From assembly GCA_029263475.1 (NCBI GenBank), contig JAJCXK010000022.1:1-52085 (forward strand): a stretch of DNA of 52,085 bases, in the 5' to 3' direction. The notes beneath the pieces are model-generated. The model was not told the DNA's origin, did not search any database, and saw only the letters and a list, made by a program, of their open reading frames with translations. This DNA comes from Candidatus Nitrosopumilus sp. (GTDB taxonomy: Archaea; Thermoproteota; Nitrososphaeria; Nitrososphaerales; Nitrosopumilaceae). Of this stretch, positions 16,548-25,991 are shown in pieces; position 1 is the first letter of the stretch, and each line of letters opens with the position of its first letter. The translations under genes were made by a program, and so were the position numbers.

Positions 16548-16760
16548 GTGCAATGCAATGATGCATGTAAAAAATACAAGGCCAAATCCAACAGCCATGT
16601 GGGTGGAAGATATGAGAATGGTCAGAAACGATGCCCTCAATGTGAAAGATTCATTGAGTGGGAAGGTTTGTGGTGTCCTTGTTGCGGACGTTTATTGAGA
16701 ACCAAGCCTCGTAGTACCGGATTAAAACGTCGAGTATCATTGAGTAATAGAAAGAATTAA
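16548..16760 (+). CDS. Small zinc-ribbon protein, CxxC/CPCC family (copy 1 of 3)
   Basis: 70 residues from GTG at 16548 (no in-frame ATG). Pattern: C-x3-C-x2-YKAK, then Y-x-x-GQKRCPQCE, WEGLWCPCCG and LRTKPRS with a basic tail. CPQC and CPCC give a four-Cys zinc ribbon; the basic C-terminus suggests nucleic-acid binding. Two paralogs with the same order of motifs lie at 37288-37717. Such minimal ribbons resemble transcription-factor or ribosomal zinc ribbons; specific function unknown. A different frame over the same bases (16492-16698) is a shadow. Confidence 0.65.
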   Translation: MQCNDACKKYKAKSNSHVGGRYENGQKRCPQCERFIEWEGLWCPCCGRLLRTKPRSTGLKRRVSLSNRKN

Positions 16761-16871
16761 GAAAATTGACTTTACACCTCGTGAGATTGCATCATTGTCT
16801 CAATTCAAAAATACAGAAACAAAAACAATATGTGAAATCCTCTGCACAACTCAACATGCAGTTCGATTAAG

Positions 16872-17237
16872 TTAGAACTTTGTATTTAGCCCTTGAATTT
16901 TTTGGATTATTTCATCGTGGCTTGCGTTACTTTCTATTGACATGATCAACAGTCCGTCATCCAAGAAAAGAGTGATCATTTTGACGAATTCCTTACATGT
17001 GATCATCCAGTTTGTTTTTCCTAGCTGACCGTCAAACATCTCTTCCATGCTTGCTTTGACTGATGCCTGATAATGTGCCAAATTACCCATTTCTTCATCC
17101 AGTAATGGTTCAGAATTACTTCTTCTGACAAATGCGATGACCTGACGTTCTTTTATTCTGCCAACAAATCTTATTGCCTCATCCAGATCAAGTACTTTCT
17201 GACACTCTTCTTTTAGAGAACTAACTGTTGATTCCAA
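16872..17237 (-). CDS. DUF6659-type protein (roadblock-like fold expected)
   Basis: 121 residues. The order of elements QKVLDLDEAIRFVGRI, EPLLDEEMGNLAHYQA, a long helix, GKTNWMITCKEFVKMITLFLDD and LLIMSIES matches the small thaumarchaeal DUF6659 family, which has a profilin/roadblock-like alpha/beta pattern and often occurs in many copies per genome. A distant relative is at 40378-40770. Role unknown; cytosolic. Single gene with AT-rich upstream sequence. Confidence 0.6.
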   Translation of the reverse strand: MESTVSSLKEECQKVLDLDEAIRFVGRIKERQVIAFVRRSNSEPLLDEEMGNLAHYQASVKASMEEMFDGQLGKTNWMITCKEFVKMITLFLDDGLLIMSIESNASHDEIIQKIQGLNTKF

Positions 17238-17516
17238 TTGTTTTGGATTCTGTGATAGCTGTTAATATTTTTAATTAAAAATCCAACGTAATCACCATTA
17301 ACTGATTTTATAAAAAATCCCTTACGAAATGTTGTATGCTTATTCATTTCTTTTTAAAATTACAAATAGCTTCATAATTCGGCAACTTTCTTCACTTTTG
17401 AGGAAATCAGAGAGAACCCGTTGATATAATCATCAGCATAGTTCTTGAGTCCTCAGAGTAAATAACACTTTGAATTTGATCAGTAGATTCTTATCTAAAA
17501 ATTTGAGGCAAATTGC

Positions 17517-18440
17517 ATGGCCCTGATAAAGAACAATTCCCCTGTACTGTTCTTTTACAGCAATTCAAAAAAATGGCTGGCAAAAATATCCAAGAAAGAA
17601 TCATTTCATACTCATATTGGTGTAATCAAGCATTCTGATGCTATTGGTAAGGAATACGGATCTAGGTTGATCACAAACAAGGACAAGTACGTGTATCTCT
17701 TGGAACCTACCATGTATGACTATGTGATGAAAATTCAGCATGGTACGCAGATTGTATATCCTAAAGACATTGGCTATATCATAGCAAGATGTGGAATAGG
17801 CAGCGGTCAGAAAATCCTGGAAATTGGAACTGGCAGCGGTTCGCTTACTTCGTTTGTTGCAGGTGTTGTAAAACCTAGAGGACATGTTTACACTTTTGAT
17901 GTGGATGAAAACTTCATGAAGATCGCGGCAAAAAATATTGAAAAAGCTGGAATGACAAAATATGTGACACAGCATAATCTTGATCTAAAAACTGCAAAGA
18001 AAATGCCTCTGAAAGACATGGATGTGGCATTCGTTGATTTGGGTGATCCCTGGGTTGTGGTTCCCCAAGTAAGGAAGATGCTGAAGGGAAGCGGATGTGT
18101 GTTTGCAATCTGTCCTACGATGAATCAATTGGAAAAATTGACCATGGCCCTGGTTGAAAATGAATTCACGGATATTGAATCAACTGAGCATATTTTACGT
18201 ACCATTGAGGCCAGAGAAGGAAAAACTAGGCACTCTTTTCAAGGAATCGGACATACGACGTACCTTTGCTTTGCAAGAAAGGCATTTTTTGGCAGAAATC
18301 CCAAAAAATCTTCCGTTAAGTCAAAAACAGATCTCAATGATGTCGAAAAGCCAGCCGCAAAAACTGATACTACTGCTACTAAAACCTCCAAAAAGACTAG
18401 TACAAAACGCGTGAAAACAAAAGTCCAGAAATTATCCTAA
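17517..18440 (+). CDS. trmI: tRNA (adenine-N1)-methyltransferase TrmI
   Basis: 307 residues. Archaeal TrmI methylates A57/A58 in the T-loop of tRNA using SAM. Seen here: the N-terminal beta domain, LEPTMYDYVMKIQHGTQIVYPKDIGYI preceding the Rossmann domain, the SAM loop EIGTGSGS (102-109), acidic FDVDENF, and DLGDPW (174-179) in place of the usual DLPDPW. The ending IGHTTYLCFARK is typical. About 45 further residues, rich in Lys, Thr and Ser, form an extra disordered basic tail that may hold RNA. It starts a plus-strand run with nnrD and an M20 peptidase. Confidence 0.9.
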   Translation: MALIKNNSPVLFFYSNSKKWLAKISKKESFHTHIGVIKHSDAIGKEYGSRLITNKDKYVYLLEPTMYDYVMKIQHGTQIVYPKDIGYIIARCGIGSGQKILEIGTGSGSLTSFVAGVVKPRGHVYTFDVDENFMKIAAKNIEKAGMTKYVTQHNLDLKTAKKMPLKDMDVAFVDLGDPWVVVPQVRKMLKGSGCVFAICPTMNQLEKLTMALVENEFTDIESTEHILRTIEAREGKTRHSFQGIGHTTYLCFARKAFFGRNPKKSSVKSKTDLNDVEKPAAKTDTTATKTSKKTSTKRVKTKVQKLS

Positions 18441-18494
18441 AAACCAATCATATTTCAAAACAAGTTTATTCATGCGTCTTTTTGAATACGCTAT

Positions 18495-19358
18495 ATGGCG
18501 ATTGAAAAACTATCTGCATCAATTGTTCAAAAGTTTATTCCAGCAAGAGATTCAAAATCTAGAAAGGGCGACAATGGAATCGTGTTGGTTGTGGGTGGCA
18601 GTTACGTCTATCATGGCGCTCCAATCCTGTCTTCGATTGCTGCGTTAAAGTGCGGTACTGATCTTGTTTACACAAGTGTCCCAAAAATCAATGTAATGTC
18701 GACACGTGCAATCTCGCCAAATCTCATCGTTATTCCGTTAGTAGATCAGAAGCTGACTTTGGGTGCTGTTAACAAGCTAATTGGTGCATTGCCGCGTAAT
18801 CTGCATTCTGCCACAATCGGAATGGGTCTTGCAATACAAGAAAGAAATTCGTTATTGCGTTTTGTGACCTCTTTGCTGGATAGGGATGTGAGGTTATCAT
18901 TGGATGCAAGTGCATTGATTCCTGAAGTTTTGCCTCTTTTGGAAAACAAGAATGTTGTAGTGACTCCGCATGCTGGAGAATTCAAACGACTCTTTGGGGA
19001 AATTCCTCCTGATTCAGAAAGTGAGAAAATTGATCTTGTGGAAAAAAACGCGAAAGCATTTGGAATTACTGTTTTACTCAAGGGTGCTACTGACATCATC
19101 TCTGATGGTTCCACCACTTATCTAAACGAGAAAAAGACACCCTGCATGACTGTTGGTGGTACTGGCGATGTTCTTTCCGGACTAGTTGCCGGATTGTTGT
19201 CGCGAAACAGAAATACCTTGGAGTCTGCCGCAGCTGCATCTTTCATTAATGGGCTGGCTGGTGCAGAATCTCAAAAGAAATTGGGGTTGCACATGACATC
19301 CATGGATCTGTTAGATGAAATTCCTTATGTGATGGTGCCTTTTGACCGAATTCTATGA
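18495..19358 (+). CDS. nnrD: ADP-dependent (S)-NAD(P)H-hydrate dehydratase
   Basis: 287 residues, ribokinase-like fold. It repairs damaged hydrated NAD(P)H using ADP. Motifs: GDNGIVLVVGGSYVYHGAP (26-43), TPHAGEF (157-163), LLKGATDII and the catalytic anion-hole GGTGDVLSG (221-229), with Asp225 as base. Unlike many bacterial and archaeal versions it is not fused to the NnrE epimerase domain, so an epimerase should be elsewhere. It overlaps the peptidase start by 4 nt, so the two are cotranslated. Confidence 0.9.
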   Translation: MAIEKLSASIVQKFIPARDSKSRKGDNGIVLVVGGSYVYHGAPILSSIAALKCGTDLVYTSVPKINVMSTRAISPNLIVIPLVDQKLTLGAVNKLIGALPRNLHSATIGMGLAIQERNSLLRFVTSLLDRDVRLSLDASALIPEVLPLLENKNVVVTPHAGEFKRLFGEIPPDSESEKIDLVEKNAKAFGITVLLKGATDIISDGSTTYLNEKKTPCMTVGGTGDVLSGLVAGLLSRNRNTLESAAAASFINGLAGAESQKKLGLHMTSMDLLDEIPYVMVPFDRIL

Positions 19359-20716
19359 CTAATATGGATCATCTCAAGCACGTAGACGCTCACATGGATG
19401 ATCTGATCTCGGATCTTCAAATGCTAATTCGACAGCCCAGCGTGTCTGCAAAAAACGAGGGCATAGAAGAATGTGCGAGACTGGTACAAAAATTACTAAA
19501 AGATTCCGGAATAAATTCTGAAATTCTGCGATTAAAAAAAGGAGTGGCGCCTATTGTATACGGGGAAATCATGTCAAAACAAAATCCGTCAAAAACTTTG
19601 ATGTTTTACAATCATTATGACGTGCAACCTGCCGAACCGTTTGATCTATGGGATGATCCTCCATTCAGCGGCACTAGAAAAGGAAATAAGATTTTTGGGC
19701 GGGGTGCAACTGATGACAAGGGTGAGTTGATCACGCGAATCAAGGCTGTGGAGGCATGTATGAAAACAACAGGCGATGTGCCATGTAACATAAAATTTGT
19801 GATTGAGGGTGAGGAAGAAACTGGAAGTGCGCATATTGAAGAATATTTGAAAAAATACAAAAAGAAATTTTCTTGTGATGGCGTAATTTGGGAATTTGGA
19901 TATGTGGATGCAAAAAATAGGCCCATCATCGGTCTTGGAATGAAGGGATTGCTGTTTGTAGAAATGTCTGTATCCGAATCAATCATGGATGCACATTCTA
20001 GCCTTGCGGTTCTAATTAAAAATCCCGCATGGAAATTAATCGAAGCTGTCAAAACGCTTAGGGATGCAGACGGGAAAGTCCTCATCGAGGATTGGTACAA
20101 AGAAGTTGTGCCTTTTTCAAAAAATGATCTGGAGATAATCCGAAAAGAACCGTTTGACGAAAGTATATTCAAAAAAGAATTTGGGATCAAATCTTTTGTG
20201 GGTGATAAGAAAGGGATGGATGCAAAAAAAGCACTAGTGGGTGGCGCCACCTGCAATATCGCGGGATTCGTTTCTGGATACGTTGGAGATGGTGCCAAAA
20301 CCGTTCTACCTGGTGATGCTTTGGTAAAAATAGATTTTAGGCTGATACCTAAAATGATTCCGTCAAGACAGGTGTCAAGATTGAAAAATCACCTAAAATC
20401 AAAAGGATTCGCTGATATCAAAATCAAAGTTTTTCATGGTGAGGCGGCAGCTCGAACAGACTCTTCAGACCCATTTGTTTCCCAGGTAAAATCTGCTGCA
20501 GATGAGGCCTTTGGAAAATCCATTCTAAACATATCCAATGCTGGAACTGGACCGATGCATCCGTTTGCAGGTATTCTGAATGCTCCCTGCATCTCAATTG
20601 GCAGCACGTACATGTTTTCAAGAATCCATTCTCCAAATGAATTTGCCAGGATTGATTTGCTGAAGAAGGCAACAAAGTGTATGTGTTTGATCATGGATAA
20701 TTTTGGAAATTCCTAA
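19355..20716 (+). CDS. M20 family metallopeptidase (dipeptidase/ArgE-DapE-CNDP type)
   Basis: 453 residues. Di-zinc hydrolase motifs are intact: YNHYDVQP (His87, Asp89), GRGATDDKG (bridging Asp near 120), EGEEETGS (catalytic Glu153 and metal Glu154), and a C-terminal SRIHSPNEF with the last metal His. A lid/dimerisation domain interrupts the catalytic domain between about 200 and 310. Length and motifs fit cytosolic dipeptidases/carnosinase-like enzymes rather than ArgE; exact substrate unknown. An ATG three codons further in is an alternative start. Its stop overlaps the convergent DoxX gene end by 4 nt. Confidence 0.88.
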   Translation: MTNMDHLKHVDAHMDDLISDLQMLIRQPSVSAKNEGIEECARLVQKLLKDSGINSEILRLKKGVAPIVYGEIMSKQNPSKTLMFYNHYDVQPAEPFDLWDDPPFSGTRKGNKIFGRGATDDKGELITRIKAVEACMKTTGDVPCNIKFVIEGEEETGSAHIEEYLKKYKKKFSCDGVIWEFGYVDAKNRPIIGLGMKGLLFVEMSVSESIMDAHSSLAVLIKNPAWKLIEAVKTLRDADGKVLIEDWYKEVVPFSKNDLEIIRKEPFDESIFKKEFGIKSFVGDKKGMDAKKALVGGATCNIAGFVSGYVGDGAKTVLPGDALVKIDFRLIPKMIPSRQVSRLKNHLKSKGFADIKIKVFHGEAAARTDSSDPFVSQVKSAADEAFGKSILNISNAGTGPMHPFAGILNAPCISIGSTYMFSRIHSPNEFARIDLLKKATKCMCLIMDNFGNS

Positions 20717-21129
20717 TGGAGGCATCTTGGTATCTTTCCGATAGCGTGTGCAAGCGATATTCTACCTGGACCTGCTATCATTATTACTAGTGCCGATGCC
20801 AGAAGAATCAAGTCAAATTCAACTCCGCCATCCCCTGTAATGCTTTGAGCTCCCTTGACGACAAATATTGCGCCAAGCATGATGATTGACAACAATGACG
20901 CAGATAGTCTGCTGAGGATTCCGATCATTAACAAAATCCCTGGAATCATTTCTGCCAACGCAATTGGAATTTGCATTTCTGCAGGAATTCCCATACTTGA
21001 CAAAAAACCACCAAAGCCTTCGTTGAATTTGGATATGCCATGAATGATGAATATTGTGCCAATGACTGATCTTAAACCTACAAAGACTGCGTCATTTAGG
21101 ATTTTTTCTTTAATTGCTGCAGTAGCCAA
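20713..21129 (-). CDS. DoxX family membrane protein
   Basis: 138 residues (TTG start) with four hydrophobic helices: VGLRSVIGTIFIIHGISKF, IPIALAEMIPGILLMIGIL, LLSIIMLGAIFVVKG and LILLASALVIMIAGPGRISL. The R-x-x-x-G-x-x-F-x-x-H-G-x-x-K pattern in helix 1 is the DoxX signature. DoxX-type proteins range from thiosulfate:quinone oxidoreductase subunits to quinone-linked redox proteins; no partner gene is here, so only the family is claimed. Divergent from the proteasome gene across a 95-bp shared promoter region. Confidence 0.82.
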   Translation of the reverse strand: MATAAIKEKILNDAVFVGLRSVIGTIFIIHGISKFNEGFGGFLSSMGIPAEMQIPIALAEMIPGILLMIGILSRLSASLLSIIMLGAIFVVKGAQSITGDGGVEFDLILLASALVIMIAGPGRISLAHAIGKIPRCLH

Positions 21130-21224
21130 CGCGATTTTCTAAAACTTTCAGTATAATTATTTTGCCCATAATTCACGTGTCAAATGTAGAAAGCCCTTTA
21201 TTATGCGGTAAAATTATTTGAGTT

Positions 21225-21821
21225 ATGTCGATGTATATGCCGGGAGCAACTGCTGTTGGAATTACTTTTGATGGTGGCATTGTTCTTGCTAGTGAGAAAA
21301 GGATCGCGTTTGGAAATTTCCTTGTAAGCAAGTCCACAAAAAAGACATTTCCTATCACTGACAAGGTCGGTGCAACTTGTGCAGGCCTCGTGGCTGACAT
21401 GCAAATTCTATCTTTACAAATTTCCGCTCTTGCAAAAATTAGAAAAATGGATATCAAGAGAGATGTTCCTCCTAACACTGTTGCAAAAATGATGTCAAAC
21501 ATGATGTATGAGCGAAGATATTTTCCTTTACTAACGCAAGTAATTGTTGGAGGTGTCGTTGACAAGCCAATTATGTATACTCTTGATCCTTTGGGATCTG
21601 TTCTACCTGATGATTATGCTGCTGTTGGAACTGGAGCTGAAATGGCATTGGGTGTGTTGGATCCTCAGTTTAAGCCAAATATGAGTAGGAATGATGCCGT
21701 TGATTTGGCAAAGCGTGCTGTTAGGTCTGCTGCTTTGAGAGATTCTGCAAGTGGTGATGGTCTGGACGTACTTGTCATCACAAAAGATGGCACCGAAGAG
21801 TTTACTGAAAGTATAAAATAA
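21225..21821 (+). CDS. psmB: Proteasome beta-type subunit lacking catalytic Thr1
   Basis: 198 residues. It aligns without gaps with the Thermoplasma beta subunit over the active-site region: GATAVGIT against G-TTTVGIT, SEKR supplying Glu17, and Lys40 at the place of Lys33. However, Thr1 is Ala8 here, so neither autocatalytic propeptide cleavage nor peptide hydrolysis is expected. The rest (CAGLVADMQ, GTGAEMALGVLD, SGDGLDVLVITKDG) is normal. Non-catalytic beta subunits that pair with an active one are known in Sulfolobales; an active beta should be encoded elsewhere. A TTTATTA box about 27 nt before the ATG suggests a leaderless transcript. Confidence 0.9.
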   Translation: MSMYMPGATAVGITFDGGIVLASEKRIAFGNFLVSKSTKKTFPITDKVGATCAGLVADMQILSLQISALAKIRKMDIKRDVPPNTVAKMMSNMMYERRYFPLLTQVIVGGVVDKPIMYTLDPLGSVLPDDYAAVGTGAEMALGVLDPQFKPNMSRNDAVDLAKRAVRSAALRDSASGDGLDVLVITKDGTEEFTESIK

Positions 21822-21851
21822 TCAAAAACTGACTAATGCGCTAATCTATGA

Positions 21852-22328
21852 TTATTCGTAGATTGTTTTTCCTGCTTCCCAAAACCTGTCTGAGATGTAG
21901 TGTATGTTTCTTATGATTTCTCCTTTTTCCATGGTTTCCAACTCTGAACTGGATACAATGGATTTTCCTATGGCTATGAATTTGTGATGGGATTCTTCTA
22001 CAATGCATACAATATTGTCTTTTTCAAACTTCGAAAATTTCAAAATACCTGGCCTCATTAGGTTTGCACCCTTACACATGAACTTGATTGCCCCGACGTC
22101 AACCGTAACTGATGGGAATTTTTGCAGCATTTCTGTCTCAGATAAGAATGGTAGATAATCATCTTCAACTTTTAATATTTTCATTCCATTGGCCGTAATG
22201 ATTTGTGCATCATCAAATATCTTATGCACCTTGACATTTTTTATTTTTGGAAATTCCATCCCCCATCTCTCTGAAACTGTTTTTAACAGTAATGTTGTCT
22301 CACTTTTGGAAATCAGATTGGACTTCAA
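21852..22328 (-). CDS. PUA-domain RNA-binding protein (MCTS1/Tma20-like)
   Basis: 158 residues. An N-terminal pre-PUA domain (SKSETTLLLKTVSERWG ... ILKVEDDYLPFLSETEML) is followed by a PUA domain (FPSVTVDVGAIKFMCKGANLMRPGIL, then IAIGKSIVSSSELETMEKG). This is the architecture of archaeal relatives of eukaryotic MCT-1/Tma20, which act in translation initiation or ribosome recycling. RNA or ribosome binding is inferred from family. It overlaps the homoserine dehydrogenase stop by 4 nt, an operon typical only for compactness. Confidence 0.85.
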   Translation of the reverse strand: MKSNLISKSETTLLLKTVSERWGMEFPKIKNVKVHKIFDDAQIITANGMKILKVEDDYLPFLSETEMLQKFPSVTVDVGAIKFMCKGANLMRPGILKFSKFEKDNIVCIVEESHHKFIAIGKSIVSSSELETMEKGEIIRNIHYISDRFWEAGKTIYE

Positions 22329-23335
22329 TCTCGTGCAATCTCTTGTCTGATGTCTAGCAGATCTCTTAGAATTGAACTGGCGGTTTCCATACCTCCTGCT
22401 CCTTTTCCGATAATTGTCTGAGTGCCAGAATGCTCTGATGTAAACGCAATGGCATTAAGGGTGCCATTGACACAAAGTGGATCGTCATTTGGGATTTCCT
22501 TTGGACCTACAATCAGTTCTTTGTCGCATGATGCAATTAACTTTATTGCACAATTCTTTTTGGCAGCTTTTCCAATATCCTTTACTGTCACCTTTCGAAT
22601 TCCTGAACAATCAATGTCTGGAAGTGTCACCTTCATACCCATTATCCAGTTTGCAAGAATCACCAGCTTTGCTGCGGCATCAAGGCCATCCAAATCCAGA
22701 GACTCATCCGCTTCAACATATCCTTTATCCTTTGCATCTTTCAATGCCTCCTCAAATGACAGTCCTGATGCCATGTTGGTCAGGATGTAGTTTGTAGTTC
22801 CGTTCAATATCCCTGCAAATGATGTGATTCTCTCCCCACTTAGGCTGTTTTTGGCATAGTCTAGAATTGGTGTTCCTCCTCCTACTGTGCCACTAAACTT
22901 GAACATTACCTGATTATAGATTGCAAGTTCAAGCAGTGATGGAAAAGCTAGTGCGAGAGGTCCTTTGTTGACAGAGATTACGTGCATGCTATTTTTCATG
23001 GCCGTTGTAATATGCGTCATTCCCGGTTCTGCATCCTTGTAGTTACTGGCGGTGGTTTCAATAAGCACCTCCGCTTCTATGTTTTTTAGCATGTCTGTAC
23101 CTGACATTGAATTTTTTGTTTTGGAATAATTTTTTACAGTTCCGAATTTCTTCTTTACTTCTACTAGCTTGTATAGGTCAAGTCCTGATTTGTCCACTGC
23201 GCTCCCTTTACTGTCAAACACACCGACCACTCTTGGCTTTAGCCCGTATTTTGCATAGAGTTCATCTGATCTGGAATCAAACAGCTTGACCAGACTCTGA
23301 CCCACGACCCCGAATCCACATAGGATTATCCTCAA
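22325..23335 (-). CDS. hom: Homoserine dehydrogenase
   Basis: 336 residues. It reduces aspartate-semialdehyde to homoserine for threonine and methionine synthesis. Seen: Rossmann loop LCGFGVVGQS at the N-terminus, ISVNKGPLA with the catalytic-region Lys, and FSGTVGGGTPILDYA followed by FAGILNGTTNYILTNM and GYVEADESLDLDGLDAAAK, the family signature. There is no C-terminal ACT domain, so feedback control must differ from long bacterial forms. It is followed by the coupled PUA gene. Confidence 0.93.
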   Translation of the reverse strand: MRIILCGFGVVGQSLVKLFDSRSDELYAKYGLKPRVVGVFDSKGSAVDKSGLDLYKLVEVKKKFGTVKNYSKTKNSMSGTDMLKNIEAEVLIETTASNYKDAEPGMTHITTAMKNSMHVISVNKGPLALAFPSLLELAIYNQVMFKFSGTVGGGTPILDYAKNSLSGERITSFAGILNGTTNYILTNMASGLSFEEALKDAKDKGYVEADESLDLDGLDAAAKLVILANWIMGMKVTLPDIDCSGIRKVTVKDIGKAAKKNCAIKLIASCDKELIVGPKEIPNDDPLCVNGTLNAIAFTSEHSGTQTIIGKGAGGMETASSILRDLLDIRQEIARD

Positions 23336-23465
23336 ACCGTCTCACTCCGTTTTAACACGTAATTGGAATTCATCATATTCTCCTTGATTTTCTTTTCATT
23401 AATTGCGTTTTATTAATAATTTTTGAATACCATTAACCATGAATCCGCTAAACGGTCATCTGTGA

Positions 23466-23876
23466 CTAACTTTGAATGTCCTTGTCATTTTCATGTTGTA
23501 GTGAAATGGAATTGATGCAATATCTTTGATTTGTAGGCTTTGGACCATCATCAAACACGTGACCCAAGTGAGCTCCACATTTGTTGCAATTGACCTCTGT
23601 GCGGATCATGCCATATGCCGAGTCTGATACATATTCTATTTTTTCCTCCGAGATAGGCTCCCAAAAACTTGGCCATCCTGAACCTGAATCAAATTTTGAG
23701 TTTGATGAGAACAGCTCTTCGTCACAACATACGCATTTAAAACTCCCCTCAAGCTTACTGTCATTATATTTTCCTGAAAATGGTGGCTCTGTCCCGTGAC
23801 CTATGCATATTTCATATTGATCAGGAGTAAGCTGCTTTTTCCATTCTTCGGATGTTTTCTCCACTCTTACTGCCAT
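23466..23876 (-). CDS. msrB: Peptide-methionine (R)-S-oxide reductase
   Basis: 136 residues, standard length. It repairs oxidised methionine in proteins. Structural zinc Cys pairs CVCC (48/51) and CNKC (97/100) are complete, the GSGWPSFWEP and LGHVFDDGP signatures are present, and the catalytic Cys is in RYCINS (Cys120). The usual resolving Cys near residue 65 is replaced (KFDSGSGW has Ser), so reduction probably uses thioredoxin directly or another Cys. Single gene between hom and the ThyX-like gene. Confidence 0.93.
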   Translation of the reverse strand: MAVRVEKTSEEWKKQLTPDQYEICIGHGTEPPFSGKYNDSKLEGSFKCVCCDEELFSSNSKFDSGSGWPSFWEPISEEKIEYVSDSAYGMIRTEVNCNKCGAHLGHVFDDGPKPTNQRYCINSISLQHENDKDIQS

Positions 23877-23912
23877 GATATGTTCTCATATCCTAAAGAT
23901 TATAATAATTTT

Positions 23913-25553
23913 CTATTTCTTTAGGTTCTTTCTTTTATCTTCTGTTCTTTTTTCTGATTCAAATCTTTCTAAATCATATTCCTTCATGTCCACAAATCTC
24001 ATTATCTTACTTAGGTTGGGATGTATCTTGTTGATCTGCTCAAACATTTGTTGTGCCACTTTTCTATAATCTGTGTGTCCTTGAGGCACGGTCCTTAATT
24101 CAAGCAGATGACATGCTTCTCTGAGATTGAACTTCATAAAATATGGATAGTTGTATCCAAAGTTGACAACATACTGACCTTGCTCGGGGTATTTTTTTCT
24201 AATCTTCCCAAACGTTTCCTTTGTTTTATCCATACAATCTTTATAGTCCTTCTCGATTCCAAGAACTTTGATTTCATTTGGCATGCTGTATCCGTGATCG
24301 GTTGTAAGCAATTGCCTTTCCAATGTTAATGCTCTGTGTCTGTGCATGTCTCTGAACATTCCAAAGTTGTTGCACAGGTCAAATGTATAAAATATATTTT
24401 CAAATGCCCTTGACGGCCTGTGACGTCTGTTCTTTCTAATTTTTACAAATTCGTTTATGATTTTGATCTTGTTCTCTTTTGATATTTTTTTTACCTGTTG
24501 CAGAATATTCTCATAGGATGTGCTTGGAGATTGCTCGTACATGATGCTTGTAATTGTTTTATCGATTGCTATATTTTCTGATTCACACTCTACGAGTTTT
24601 GTAAATGAGCCTGTGATCTGATTTGGTCTTATTTCTTTTTTCGTGATTTCTTTCGCTTTGATTTTAACGTCCTTGAGGTATTTTTGAAACGCTTTTCCAT
24701 ATTTGTCATCTGCTCTGCTTACAAATGATTTGATGGTGGTGTCCAATTCTTTTTTAATTTTTGTGGCCAAATACTGTTCCTCTCTGAGATCCGATGAGCC
24801 CAAAACCGTTAAGAGATATTCAAACGCTCTGCCATTCCCTGTAATTCCAACGTTTGTCAATGTTGATGCTGGCAGTAATCCTCTGAGGATGTCAAGCGCT
24901 TTAGCTTTGGTGGATCCTCTGTAAATCATACCGGCCGATTTTATGTCCGACTCATTTTTTAATTTGGAAAATATTTTTTCTTTTCCATCTTCTGAATCTT
25001 TGAACATGTATTTTTCTATCGGGTATTTTTCTCTGACATAATTTGTCATCGGTTCAATATTGTTTGAATAAGTGTCAAATGAAAAATTACAACTTTCCTC
25101 ATACATGTCTGCATATCTTGACTTTGAAATTTCCGGATCTCTGTAAAACCTGTACTTTCCGTTTTCTTTTTTGTTCCATGCAACATATCTTGACGATTTT
25201 TCTAAGTATGATAATCCTATTCGTCTGTCTTCAATTTTCTTTACGGCGATGTTTGACAGTCCTTCTATTGCAATTTGTGCTTCACCCAACTCCGCTACCG
25301 AATCATCGCCATATTCTAAAAGCACCCTGTTGTAAAATTCATCTCCTCTGTCTTTGTTTTTTAAAAATTCATCAAGGAAAATACGTCTCATGCTTTTGTT
25401 TGTTCTACTGTACCTTGACATCAATGCACCACGATCAACTTGCCTTGGACTTGTAATGGCAAAGACGTTGCTTTCTGTATTTGAAAAATGATCTGATAGG
25501 CTCTTTTTTTCCTTAATTGAAAATTCTGGCAATGCCTGTGTGCCTTTTTTCAA
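23913..25553 (-). CDS. Double-length ThyX-like (flavin-dependent thymidylate synthase) protein
   Basis: 546 residues from a TTG start, about twice a normal ThyX. The C-terminal half carries [18 protein letters not shown], matching the ThyX RHR-x-x-S/T-x-x-x-x-S/Q-R core, and [18 protein letters not shown], matching the C-terminal R-x-x-x-x-A-x-x-E/Q region. The N-terminal half shows the related [30 protein letters not shown] and EKSSRYVAW elements. Inference: a fused duplication in which one half keeps catalysis and the other helps form the flavin site, since ThyX sites lie between subunits. It makes dTMP from dUMP with FADH2 and methylene-tetrahydrofolate or its archaeal analogue. Confidence 0.78.
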   Translation of the reverse strand: MKKGTQALPEFSIKEKKSLSDHFSNTESNVFAITSPRQVDRGALMSRYSRTNKSMRRIFLDEFLKNKDRGDEFYNRVLLEYGDDSVAELGEAQIAIEGLSNIAVKKIEDRRIGLSYLEKSSRYVAWNKKENGKYRFYRDPEISKSRYADMYEESCNFSFDTYSNNIEPMTNYVREKYPIEKYMFKDSEDGKEKIFSKLKNESDIKSAGMIYRGSTKAKALDILRGLLPASTLTNVGITGNGRAFEYLLTVLGSSDLREEQYLATKIKKELDTTIKSFVSRADDKYGKAFQKYLKDVKIKAKEITKKEIRPNQITGSFTKLVECESENIAIDKTITSIMYEQSPSTSYENILQQVKKISKENKIKIINEFVKIRKNRRHRPSRAFENIFYTFDLCNNFGMFRDMHRHRALTLERQLLTTDHGYSMPNEIKVLGIEKDYKDCMDKTKETFGKIRKKYPEQGQYVVNFGYNYPYFMKFNLREACHLLELRTVPQGHTDYRKVAQQMFEQINKIHPNLSKIMRFVDMKEYDLERFESEKRTEDKRKNLKK

Positions 25554-25564
25554 TTATTAATAGT

Positions 25565-25858
25565 CTATTTCTTTTTTCCAATCTGAATTAGATCGGGACC
25601 CTTGTCCTTATTTTTGTCCTGGCCCTTTGCTTGCCATCTCATCAGCACTTCTTTGAAACCTGCAGCATCTGCCTCGTTTTCCGTGTACATCAATGTGGTT
25701 GTCCAATAGCCGTTTTTGGCGGTTTTTCCACCTATCGAATTCATCCAAAAATCATCTGGTAGACTCTCCATTGATTTGTTGTTTGGATCCTTGGTTGCCT
25801 CAGTCCATCTACTTGCAACAAAGTTCAAGATTTGCTCAAGTTCTTCTTTTTGAATCAT
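25565..25858 (-). CDS. Small hypothetical protein
   Basis: 97 residues, mostly helical N-terminus (KEELEQILNFVASRWTEA), a central aromatic part (DDFWMNSIGG, GYWTTTLMYTENEA) and a very basic C-terminal tail (GKKK). No membrane segment or Cys. Family not recognised. It ends upstream of the ThyX-like gene with an 11-nt gap on the same strand, so it is probably the first gene of that transcript. It is divergent from cdvA. Confidence 0.6.
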   Translation of the reverse strand: MIQKEELEQILNFVASRWTEATKDPNNKSMESLPDDFWMNSIGGKTAKNGYWTTTLMYTENEADAAGFKEVLMRWQAKGQDKNKDKGPDLIQIGKKK

Positions 25859-25991
25859 AAATTGGCTATTTTTTCTCTAGATTTTAAAATTACTACGTTC
25901 TGGGCAATCCAAAGTTTGTGAAAAAAATCTTACTAAAACTAAAAATATTTCTTACACTTTGTCGGTTATACAAATCTCTGAACTAACTCAC

